Source: an uncultured Gemmatimonadota bacterium
Lineage (GTDB): Bacteria; Gemmatimonadota; Gemmatimonadetes; Gemmatimonadales; GWC2-71-9
Length of the DNA: 5,314 bases
Assembly (NCBI GenBank): GCA_913009915.1
Contig: CAJVYZ010000232.1
Location: 1-5,314 of the forward strand
Reading direction: 5' to 3'
The notes under the pieces are model-generated. The model did not search any database. It worked only from the letters and a program-made list of their open reading frames with translations, and was not told the DNA's origin. The translations under genes were made by a program, and so were the position numbers. Below are positions 1 to 5,314 of this stretch, piece by piece; positions within the stretch are counted from its first letter, which is position 1; the number at the start of each line of letters is the position of its first letter.

Positions 1-151
1 CTGGACAAATTAATTTCTTTTTTTTCACTCCTTCAGCAATGAGGTTAGAGATACGACCCCATTGCCCATCATTTGAAATATTGCAAATATTACTAACTGC
101 AAATTGATCTAAATATAGACATTTCATGCCGTTTTTAAAGTATTTGCTCAT
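1..151 (-). CDS. Partial cassette ORF, possible PIN-like nuclease N-terminus
   Basis: An open frame starts at ATG 151-149 and stays open for 50 codons to the left edge of the contig, so the C-terminus is missing. It is too short for a usual ORF cutoff. It opens 12 nt after the attC core site, the usual placement of the first gene in an integron cassette. No Shine-Dalgarno sequence precedes ATG 151, as in many cassettes. A second in-frame ATG (127-125, Met9) begins the more conserved-looking part, MKCLYLDQFAVSN, and could be the true start. The YLDQ segment is a short hydrophobic strand followed by an Asp. That resembles the first strand and first acidic residue of PIN-like domains, and the later segment ending KKKKLICP fits a second strand after a helix. 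This family guess rests on about 40 residues and is weak. Codons are A/T-rich, unlike the operon. The honest name is hypothetical cassette protein. Confidence 0.6.
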   Translation of the reverse strand, partial: MSKYFKNGMKCLYLDQFAVSNICNISNDGQWGRISNLIAEGVKKKKLICP

Positions 152-162
152 ATTTATTTTAC

Positions 163-264
163 GGCTAACGTGCTTGCGCTTCAGCTGAAGTGCGCCCGTG
201 AACGCTCCTCAACCTGAGTCTATCTAACTCAGGGCGCGCTTTCTGCTGGAAGCGCGGGTTAGGC
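163..264 (-). other. attC-like recombination site of an integron cassette
   Basis: On the minus strand the site begins with GCCTAAC (264-258), a perfect match to the R'' consensus RYYYAAC. It ends with GTTAGCC (169-163), which matches the R' consensus GTTRRRY at six of seven positions. The last six bases of R' belong to the following cassette, so an imperfect match to R'' is normal in an array. Inside the cores, GCGCTTCCAGC pairs with GCTGAAGCGC except for one extra C on the R'' side. On the folded strand this gives a bulged G, the extrahelical base that sets attC polarity. Pairing continues imperfectly between GCGCGCCC and GGGCGCAC. The tip holds a separate 7-bp hairpin, CCTGAGT/ACTCAGG, with a 7-nt loop. 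The length of about 102 bp lies inside the attC range. The TAA in R'' is the stop codon of the upstream frame, a common cassette arrangement. A generic repeat or terminator is less likely because core sites and bulge agree. Confidence 0.75.
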
Positions 265-345
265 GCCCTTCTCCAGTCCATACTCGTGCAGCTTAGACCG
301 TATTGAATCCGCAAACTCATCTACCGATTTCACACCTGCGATGAT
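259..345 (-). other. Foreign 3' end of a cassette ORF fused in frame to coaD
   Basis: Codons 148-175 of the coaD reading frame read IIAGVKSVDEFADSIRSKL and continue to a TAA stop inside the attC core. I do not recognise this as a CoaD ending: CoaD proteins normally follow the GGDVxxFV segment with a proline and a short helix. About 16 of these 28 codons end in G or C, clearly lower than the body of coaD, which ends nearly all codons in G or C. The stretch looks like a real protein C-terminus (a helix rich in charged residues), so the frame was probably coding in its original cassette. The protein it came from cannot be identified. The exact join is uncertain by a few bases around 340-348. Confidence 0.55.
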
Positions 346-786
346 GTGGACGAAGGCATCGACGTCCCCGCCGAACCGGGCGACCTCACGCACCAGACTG
401 GAGCTGAGATAGGTGAACGCCACCGGTGGAATCAGAAACACCGTCTCGAGGGTGGGGTGCAGTTGCCGGTTCATCAAGGCCATCTGGTATTCATACTCGA
501 AGTCGCTCACGGCGCGCAGGCCGCGGACGATGAAGGTGGCATTGACCGTCTGGGCAAAATCGGCCAGCAAGGCGTTGAACGTGGTAAAGGACACCCGGGG
601 ATCGTCGCCACAGGCCTGCTTCAGCATGTCCAGTCGTTCGTCCGGGGAGAACAACGGCACCTTCTCGAGGTTCACCGCCACCGCCACGATCAGCTGGTCG
701 CACAGCGCCAGACTCCGGTGGATGAGGTCCTCGTGGCCCTTCGTCGGGGGGTCGAACGACCCCGGATAGATTGCGATTCGTGTCAT
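259..786 (-). CDS. coaD: Phosphopantetheine adenylyltransferase (CoaD), probably with a chimeric C-terminus
   Basis: CoaD transfers AMP from ATP to 4'-phosphopantetheine, giving dephospho-CoA, the penultimate step of coenzyme A synthesis in the cytoplasm. The nucleotidyltransferase fold is clear: YPGSFDPPTKGH at residues 7-18 carries the TxGH motif with catalytic His18; VRGLRAVSDFEYE at 87-99 is the family signature around the substrate pocket; LSSSLVRE at 127-134 is the C-terminal SSxxxR-type ATP-binding motif. The start is ATG 786-784, whose bases overlap the rsmD stop by 4 nt (ATGA). There is no separate ribosome binding site, so translational coupling is likely. The frame is 175 residues against about 160 for the family. 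Residues 1-147 look native. Residues 148-175 differ in sequence and codon use and end in an integron attC site, so the true C-terminus is probably missing. All recognised catalytic motifs lie before the join. Confidence 0.9.
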   Translation of the reverse strand: MTRIAIYPGSFDPPTKGHEDLIHRSLALCDQLIVAVAVNLEKVPLFSPDERLDMLKQACGDDPRVSFTTFNALLADFAQTVNATFIVRGLRAVSDFEYEYQMALMNRQLHPTLETVFLIPPVAFTYLSSSLVREVARFGGDVDAFVHIIAGVKSVDEFADSIRSKLHEYGLEKGA

Positions 787-1298
787 GGCGCGTAGCAGAA
801 GCTGAGGGCGGTTGATCCGTAGCGGCGTGTCTCGTCACCCAGCGTGCCTGCAGCCGCCGGATGCTCGATTGATAGAATGCGCCCGAACGGGACGGCGCGG
901 AAGAGGGCAATGAGCCGGTCGGCCACCCCGTCGCCATACGGCGGGTCGGCAAACACCACGTGGTAGGCGTCCTTGGGGAGCCGTTCCGCAAAACGGAGAG
1001 CATCCTGACGCCGGATGGTAGTCACGTCTGCCACACCCAGTTGTTCGATATTCTTCTCCAGGGCCGTCACGGCCTTGGCGTTCCGCTCGACGAACTCCAC
1101 GGATGTGGCTCCGCGCGACAACGCCTCCAGCCCGAGCGCGCCGCTCCCGGCAAACAGGTCCAGCACCCGGGCATGAGCCAATCGGTCACCCAGGATACTC
1201 ATCCACGCCTCGCGCACTCGGTCGGACGTGGGCCGGACCGCGCTCCCCCGCGGCACCAGAAGTCGCCGCCCACGGAAGGTGCCCGCAATGATCCGCAC
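783..1298 (-). CDS. rsmD: 16S rRNA (guanine(966)-N(2))-methyltransferase RsmD
   Basis: RsmD uses S-adenosylmethionine to methylate N2 of G966 in 16S rRNA during assembly of the small ribosomal subunit. The 171-residue protein starts with the typical MRIIAGTFRGRRL and has RPTSDRVRE at 22-30, a conserved stretch of this family. The Rossmann motif I is LDLFAGSGALGLEAL at 46-60, the acidic end of strand 2 is EFVERN at 68-73, and the catalytic DPPY is at 118-121. It is somewhat shorter than the E. coli protein (198 residues) but has all core motifs. The start is GTG 1298-1296, chosen because it gives the canonical N-terminus. It lies 9 nt after the recJ stop without a clear ribosome binding site, so coupling to recJ translation is likely. 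The stop overlaps the coaD start. Pairing of rsmD with coaD is common across bacteria. Confidence 0.95.
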   Translation of the reverse strand: MRIIAGTFRGRRLLVPRGSAVRPTSDRVREAWMSILGDRLAHARVLDLFAGSGALGLEALSRGATSVEFVERNAKAVTALEKNIEQLGVADVTTIRRQDALRFAERLPKDAYHVVFADPPYGDGVADRLIALFRAVPFGRILSIEHPAAAGTLGDETRRYGSTALSFCYAP

Positions 1299-1307
1299 GG
1301 ATTCGGC

Positions 1308-3038
1308 TCAGCCGGGCAGCGCCGACCCAGACGGGGCGAGCGCCACGAGCCTGCCCTGGAGGGTGCTTCGGCCGCGCCACTCGTTCCGCTCGAGCTTGAA
1401 GGCCGCGTCAACTGCACCGTCGCCCAACCACGGGACCCGGTCGGCCCACTGGAAGCCGATGATCTCGAGGTGCCGGTCGCCCGCCGTGAGCGCCCCCTTC
1501 AAGTGTCCCTTCCCCACCACCGACCGGTTGGTGAACTGCACGCCCCGGACCCCGAACACGGGGCCGGGATTGGCCATGCCACACGGTTCGAGGTAGCGGC
1601 ACAACCGTTCGAGGTCGGGGGTGGCGTCGGCCAGGTCGATTTCCAGATCGACGCGTTGTTCGGGGCCGAGGTCGTCGAGGCCGAGGCGCTCGCGGGCGAT
1701 GCGCCCAAAGCGCTCGCGGAAGGCCTCGAGGCGGTCCCGGCGGATGGTGAGGCCGGCGGCCATTCGGTGACCGCCGTAACGCTCCAGGAGATCGTCGCAC
1801 TCGGTCAGCGCCGAGTGCAGGTCGAACCGTGAGATACTCCGGCCCGACCCCTTGCCGACGTCCCCATCGAAGGCGATGAGAAACGTCGGCCGGCCGTATC
1901 GCTCCACGATACGGGACGCGACGATGCCGACCACACCGGGGTGCCACTCCTCCCCCTCCAGCACCAGCGCGAAGTCCCGCTCGGTGTCGAGCACGCGCCC
2001 GACCTGGTCGAGCGCCTGGTCGAGGATGTTCTGGTCGATAGCTTGCCGCTGGCGGTTGAGATCGTCCAGATAGTGCGCCAGCCGGTCGGCCTCGCCGGGG
2101 TCGTCGGTCACCAGCAACTGTAACCCGTCCTTGGCCTCACCGATCCGGCCCACCGCGTTGAGCCGGGGACCGAGGATATACCCCACCTGCCCGGCGCGAA
2201 TCTCTCCCTCATGCAGGTTGCACACCCGGCTGAGAGCACGAAGCCCTGGCCACTGTGACTGTCCCAGCACCTTGAGGCCGTGCTTGACCAGGATGCGGTT
2301 CTCACCCACCAAGGGGACGATGTCGGCTACCGTCGCCATAGCCACGTAATCGAGCAAATGCATGGCGAGGTTGGCTGGGAGGCCGAGCGGCTCCACCAAC
2401 GCCTGCACCAGCTTGAAGGCGATCCCGGTGCCGCACAGCATTTCCAGCCCTGAGTCGTCGTCGGGGCGCTGGGGATCGATGACCGCGCGAGCGGCGGGTA
2501 GGTCCGGGCCCGGGATGTGGTGATCCGTCACCACCACGTCGATGCCGCTGTCAGTGGCGGCCGCCACCGTCTCCACCGCGGTGATGCCGCAATCGCACGT
2601 TACCACCAGCCCCACGCCGGCCGCCTTGGCGGCCGCTAGGCCGGCCGGACCAAAGTCGTAGCCGTCTTGCACCCGATGAGGAACGAAGGGGATGACCTCG
2701 GCGCCGGCGACGCGGAGGGCCCGCGTCAACAGGGCCGTGGCGCACTGGCCATCGACGTCGTAGTCGCCGTGGACCATGATGGGGCGATTGCTCCGAACCG
2801 CGTCGGTGATCGCTGCGACGGCGTCGGCCATCCCCGCCATGGTCAGCGGATCGGCCAGCCTGTCGAGCGAGGGGCGCAGAAACTCCTGGGCCGCCTCTCG
2901 GGTGTCGAACCCTCGCTGCACCAGCAGTCCCGCCAGCGGGAGCGGCAACGACAGCGCGCTCGCCAGCGCCTCGGTCGTGCCCCGGTCGGGAGGGTCGCGC
3001 ACCGCCCACTTGAGGGCCGGAAGAAGGGAGGTACTCAT
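1308..3038 (-). CDS. recJ: Single-stranded-DNA-specific 5'-3' exonuclease RecJ
   Basis: RecJ degrades single-stranded DNA 5' to 3' in RecF-pathway recombination, mismatch repair and base excision repair. At 576 residues it matches the usual length (E. coli 577). The DHH phosphoesterase core is complete: motif I HGDYDVDG at 90-97, motif II CDCGI at 148-152, motif III TDHH at 171-174, and motif IV around LDYVAMATVADIVPL at 229-243. These supply the acidic residues and histidines for the two metal ions. The DHHA1 domain follows, with EEWHPGVVGIVASRI at 363-377, GSGRS at 397-401 and YGGHRMAAGL at 421-430. An OB-fold-like C-terminal domain covers about 462-570. ATG 3038-3036 is the first in-frame start after the zinc-ribbon gene's stop, 33 nt downstream of it. 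The upstream sequence has only a weak ribosome binding site. Nothing is missing or unusual, and function as a nuclease is a confident inference. Confidence 0.96.
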   Translation of the reverse strand: MSTSLLPALKWAVRDPPDRGTTEALASALSLPLPLAGLLVQRGFDTREAAQEFLRPSLDRLADPLTMAGMADAVAAITDAVRSNRPIMVHGDYDVDGQCATALLTRALRVAGAEVIPFVPHRVQDGYDFGPAGLAAAKAAGVGLVVTCDCGITAVETVAAATDSGIDVVVTDHHIPGPDLPAARAVIDPQRPDDDSGLEMLCGTGIAFKLVQALVEPLGLPANLAMHLLDYVAMATVADIVPLVGENRILVKHGLKVLGQSQWPGLRALSRVCNLHEGEIRAGQVGYILGPRLNAVGRIGEAKDGLQLLVTDDPGEADRLAHYLDDLNRQRQAIDQNILDQALDQVGRVLDTERDFALVLEGEEWHPGVVGIVASRIVERYGRPTFLIAFDGDVGKGSGRSISRFDLHSALTECDDLLERYGGHRMAAGLTIRRDRLEAFRERFGRIARERLGLDDLGPEQRVDLEIDLADATPDLERLCRYLEPCGMANPGPVFGVRGVQFTNRSVVGKGHLKGALTAGDRHLEIIGFQWADRVPWLGDGAVDAAFKLERNEWRGRSTLQGRLVALAPSGSALPG

Positions 3039-3071
3039 ACCCGAAAGGTAGTGGCCCCGGGAAGGTCCCCG

Positions 3072-3785
3072 TTACCCTTCCTCGTCGACGTAGTACAAGA
3101 TCACGCCGCACACCTCGCACCCGCCAAGCACCGAACCATTCTTGATCTGAGTGCGCCGGTGGAGCGGGATGGTGGTGAAGCACGCCCCGCAGGCGGGGCC
3201 GTTCATCGCCACCACCACCGCGACAGACCGGGATTGATACAGCCGGTCATACTTGATGCGCAGCGGTTTGTCCAGTTGGCTCGCGCTGACCTCGCGCTCT
3301 CTGGTGACCGATTCGCGTTCCTCGAGCAGGCTCCCTTCCCGGGTGAGCAACTCCGCCCGCTCGGGATCCTGGGCCTTCTTCAGTTCCTCCAACTCGGCCG
3401 CCGCCTGGGCAACCTGTTCCTCCAGGCCCCGGACGGTCTCGTCCATACTGACCCATTGGCTCTCTTCCTGGGTCAGCACCGATCGCGCCAGCTCCAGTTC
3501 CGCCATGATACTGGCGGCCACCTTCCCCGGCCGGGTAATCTCCAGGCGCTGCTTGCGCCGATCCTGCTGTCCCCGGTAGGTCTCGATCTTGGCCTCGGTC
3601 TCGGTACGGCGCGCCACGGCGTCGGCCACCGCTCGCTGCGCTGCAGTATGGGCCTCCTCCCCGCTGGCCACGGCCAGGTCGAGCGCGGCGATTTCCTCGT
3701 GCAGCGCCGCCAGGCGCTCCCCCACCCCCTTCAACCCGAGGTCCTTTTCCTGCAATTGCAACAACTTGGCAAGGTCTGGATGCAT
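3072..3785 (-). CDS. Coiled-coil protein with C-terminal C4 zinc ribbon (zf-RING_7 / CT398 type)
   Basis: The 237-residue protein has two parts. Residues about 5-170 are almost entirely helical, rich in Glu, Ala, Leu, Gln and Arg, and should form a long antiparallel coiled coil. The C-terminal part has two Cys pairs, CGAC (Cys199, Cys202) and CEVC (Cys223, Cys226), with the surrounding layout of the zf-RING_7 zinc ribbon ending in GVILYYVDEE. Known relatives include Helicobacter HP0958 and chlamydial CT398, which bind RpoN (sigma 54) and secretion or flagellar partners. In most phyla, however, the role is undefined, so a nucleic-acid or protein scaffold role here is only a guess. No signal peptide or membrane segment is seen, so it is probably cytoplasmic. 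The start ATG 3785-3783 has a good ribosome binding site. Position between dnaG and recJ suggests co-expression with DNA replication and repair genes. Confidence 0.9.
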   Translation of the reverse strand: MHPDLAKLLQLQEKDLGLKGVGERLAALHEEIAALDLAVASGEEAHTAAQRAVADAVARRTETEAKIETYRGQQDRRKQRLEITRPGKVAASIMAELELARSVLTQEESQWVSMDETVRGLEEQVAQAAAELEELKKAQDPERAELLTREGSLLEERESVTREREVSASQLDKPLRIKYDRLYQSRSVAVVVAMNGPACGACFTTIPLHRRTQIKNGSVLGGCEVCGVILYYVDEEG

Positions 3786-3790
3786 CGAAG

Positions 3791-3802
3791 TTCCTTCTCC
3801 TC
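3791..3802 (-). promoter_or_regulatory. Ribosome binding site of the zinc-ribbon gene
   Basis: On the minus strand the 12 bases read GAGGAGAAGGAA, a purine-rich Shine-Dalgarno region with two overlapping anti-SD matches. GAGGAG ends 11 nt and AAGGAA ends 5 nt before ATG 3785-3783. It is the only clear Shine-Dalgarno sequence in the operon. recJ, rsmD and coaD lack one and probably depend on coupling. It confirms the chosen start. Confidence 0.7.
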
Positions 3803-3818
3803 AGCAAATCGGTTTCGG

Positions 3819-5238
3819 TTACTGGCGGCCGGACCGGCCGCCTTGTGCAAACTTTCGCTGCAGGTATCGTCGTTTCCATTCTACCGGGAAACGCGTCTGC
3901 AGTTCTTTGGTACGGCGTTGACGCTCGCTCAGCAGTGCTTCCTGTTCGGCGGCCGGCGCCTGCCGCATCCGGCCAGCCAGCTCGTCGAGCTCCCGAAAGT
4001 AAGGACGGGATTCGAGGATCTGACAGGCACGCGCGAAAATTACATCGGCCCCCTCGGCGTCGAGTTGCGATTCGGTCTGCTTCAATCGGGCCCACAACTG
4101 ACGCACGCTATCCGGCAGCGTGTCCGGTGGCTCGGCCCGGTAGCGCTCGCCGCCCGGTGCGGCCAAGGCCTGGTACAGCGCACGGTACACCTCCCCCTCG
4201 AACCAGTCCGCCGGCACCTGCTCCCGGGCACGCTCCAGCCACACGGAGGAGTGCAAGATGACCCGCAGGAGATCGCGCTCGGCCCGCTCTCCGTCCCGCC
4301 GGCGCCGCCGCGGCGGCGATGACCCAGGGACGCGTTGCGGCCGTGTCACCGGTTGGGGCATGGTGCGCTCCTGAGCATCCTGCGCCAGGACTTCCTTGGC
4401 CACTCCGGTGAGTTCCGCCAGCCGGGCAAGATACAGCTCCTTGGTAATGGAACTCTTGGCGGCACGCACGGTCGGCATGAGCCGGTCCAGCGCCCGGCGC
4501 CGGTGCTCGATGCCCTCAAACCACCCCTTGCGTTGGAGGATCTGGATCTTGCGCTCGAGCACATCGATGGCGTCGTCGAGAACGCCCTGCACCGCTTGGG
4601 CCCCGCCGGCCACCGCCAGCGAATCCGGGTCCTCCCCCGGCGGCAACGTGGCTGCCCGTACCTCGAACTCGTGTCGCAGCAGTTCGTCGGCAGTACGGAA
4701 CGTGGCCCGCAAGCCGGCCTGGTCGCTGTCGTAAAGTACCACCGCGCGTGAGGTGTACCGTTTGAGGATTGCCGCCTGGTCCGAGGTCAGGGCGGTCCCC
4801 AGCGGGGCCACGACGTGATCGATGCCCACCTGGGCCAGTCGGAGCACGTCGAAGTACCCCTCGACCAACAACACGCATTCCGCCTGCCGGATGGCGTGTT
4901 TGGCGTGGTGCAGATTGTAGACCAGTCGACCCTTGTGGTAAATAGGCGTTTCGGGCGAGTTGAGGTACTTCGGTTCGCCCGACCCCAGGATCCTGCCACC
5001 GAATCCCACCACCCGTCCCCGGATGTCGTGGATGGGGAAGGTGAGCCGGTCGCGAAACCGCGGGTAGCTGCCGCCGTCGTCGCGACGCACCACGATGCCG
5101 GCCTCGACCAGCACGTCCTCGTCGATGCCCAACTCCCGCATCGCCACCTGCAGCGCCGGACCCCGAGGGGCGTATCCCAGACCGAGCGGTATGGCCTCCT
5201 GCAAGTCCCAGTGGCGTTCCTGGAGATAGCCGCGCGCC
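3819..5238 (-). CDS. dnaG: DNA primase DnaG, 5' end truncated by the contig edge
   Basis: DnaG makes RNA primers for lagging-strand synthesis and acts with the DnaB helicase at the fork. The 472 genuine residues start at ARGYLQERHW. This aligns with the middle of the RNA-polymerase core, so roughly the first 130 residues, including the CHC2 zinc-binding domain, are missing. Counting from that Ala, RFRDRLTFPIHD at 60-71 and PKYLNSPET at 89-97 are classic primase core motifs. The TOPRIM metal site has EGYFD at 126-130 and DSDQAG at 170-175, with GEDPDS at 201-206. A linker at about 290-318, with five consecutive Arg, leads to a helical DnaB-binding domain (about 319-460). The stop is TAA 3821-3819. 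A frame extending to an ATG at 5255 exists only because of adapter sequence: its first residues, MCSSDL, are adapter-encoded. No true start is present. The gene is first in the visible operon. Confidence 0.95.
3824..3842. repeat. GC-rich perfect inverted repeat across the last codons of dnaG
   Basis: GGCGGCCGG and CCGGCCGCC are perfectly complementary 9-base arms around a single central base. As RNA it would form an 8-bp stem with a 3-nt loop. It ends 3 nt before the dnaG stop codon at 3821-3819 and encodes the final GGRSGR residues. No U-rich run follows on the minus strand, so it is not a standard intrinsic terminator. It could be an RNA-processing or transcript-stabilising hairpin between dnaG and the next gene, or merely a by-product of GC-rich codons. 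Confidence 0.45.
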
Positions 5239-5314
5239 AGATCGGAAGAGCACACGTCTGAACTCCAGTCACACTGATATACCTCGTATGCCGTCTTCTG
5301 CTTGAAAAAAAAAA
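5239..5314. other. Illumina TruSeq adapter read-through plus poly-A (artefact)
   Basis: The segment starts with AGATCGGAAGAGCACACGTC at 5239, which is the standard TruSeq read-1 3' adapter. It continues through the rest of that adapter, an index region ACTGATAT at 5273-5280, and the flow-cell segment CTCGTATGCCGTCTTCTGCT at 5283-5302, ending at 5304. Position 5282 is C where the standard adapter has T. Ten A's follow (5305-5314), as produced when a read runs past the end of its template. From memory the index resembles TruSeq index 25. The first one or two bases (AG) could by chance also be genomic, so the junction is certain only to within a couple of bases. Nothing here is biological, and ORFs starting in it are false. 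Confidence 0.99.

Larger units (their letters stand above)
1..345 (-). mobile_element. Integron gene-cassette array fragment (two partial cassettes around one attC)
   Basis: This segment differs from the rest of the window. Bases 1-162 are strongly AT-rich, and the end of the coaD reading frame (345-259) has many A/T-ending codons, whereas the body of coaD ends most codons in G or C. Read on the minus strand it shows the order expected of neighbouring integron cassettes: the tail of an ORF whose TAA stop lies inside a GCCTAAC core site, a long imperfect inverted repeat, a GTTAGCC core site, then an ATG 12 nt further on opening a new ORF. No integrase gene or attI site is visible. The right boundary, about 340-348, has no GTT core site, so the join to the chromosomal operon was not made by ordinary integrase recombination. 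Assembly chimerism or illegitimate recombination are the alternatives. The cassette reading is an inference from structure. Confidence 0.68.

Noticed and set aside
18..25. T-run as a terminator tail
   Set aside because: On the minus strand it is a run of A coding for consecutive Lys in an open frame, and on the plus strand no GC-rich hairpin precedes it.
179..190. Perfect 12-bp palindrome CTTCAGCTGAAG as a possible operator
   Set aside because: It is part of the attC stem, where one half pairs with the opposite arm; no promoter or regulator is nearby.
163..264. attC in the plus orientation (GGCTAAC to GTTAGGC)
   Set aside because: GTTAGGC is a perfect R' match, but the extra-base side, the TAA inside the core and the ATG just after the other core all fit the minus orientation. 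No plus-strand cassette ORF lies in 1-162.
163..264. Intrinsic terminator for the coaD operon
   Set aside because: The hairpins are imperfect and not followed on the minus strand by a U-run; the cassette-site explanation accounts for more of the sequence.
3039..3071. CCCGGG-rich hairpin in the gap before recJ
   Set aside because: Only about 4 base pairs can form with a small loop; it is no more than expected in GC-rich intergenic sequence.
2667..4322. A 551-codon open frame on the plus strand, with smaller ones (for example 960-1832 and 4815-5261)
   Set aside because: They lie opposite recJ, the zinc-ribbon gene, dnaG and rsmD, which have unmistakable family motifs. Long antisense frames are expected in GC-rich genes, and these have low-complexity, unrecognisable translations.
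5239..5255. ATG 5255 as the DnaG start
   Set aside because: The codons lie in the sequencing adapter, and the protein would lack the whole zinc-binding N-terminus.

Overview
The window looks like one contig end-to-end from a high-GC bacterium. Most of it (about 346-5238) is a single minus-strand housekeeping operon. In transcription order, right to left, it reads: dnaG (DNA primase, 5' end missing), a coiled-coil/C4 zinc-ribbon protein, recJ, rsmD and coaD. Codons are strongly G/C-ending. The protein style and gene order remind me of Gemmatimonadota or a related phylum, but that placement is inference and was not tested by a search.

Layout: 5239-5314 is not biological. It is an Illumina TruSeq-type adapter followed by ten A's, so true sequence stops at about 5238 inside dnaG. 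dnaG ends at 3819. A 33-nt gap with a good ribosome binding site leads to the zinc-ribbon gene (3785-3072). Another 33-nt gap leads to recJ (3038-1308), then 9 nt to rsmD (GTG start at 1298, ends 783). rsmD and coaD overlap by 4 nt (ATGA). Primase and RecJ act on chromosomal DNA, RsmD modifies 16S rRNA and CoaD makes dephospho-CoA, so the operon groups unrelated core functions rather than one pathway.

The left end, about 1-345, is different. Base composition falls to AT-rich, and codon use changes inside the last 28 codons of the coaD reading frame. The segment has the anatomy of an integron cassette junction read on the minus strand: the 3' end of one cassette ORF with its TAA stop inside a GCCTAAC core site, an attC-like imperfect hairpin of about 102 bp (264-163) ending in GTTAGCC, and a new ORF starting 12 nt after that core site and running off the contig. 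That last ORF (50 codons visible) is probably a novel cassette protein; its N-terminus resembles PIN-like nucleases. The join between coaD and the cassette DNA at about 340-348 lies at no recombination core site. It is therefore either an assembly chimera, which is plausible in a contig that also kept adapter, or an illegitimate recombination event.

The main points for a reader are: (1) an integron attC and two partial cassettes, (2) a probable chimeric CoaD C-terminus, and (3) an adapter-derived false start for DnaG. The operon core itself looks ordinary.
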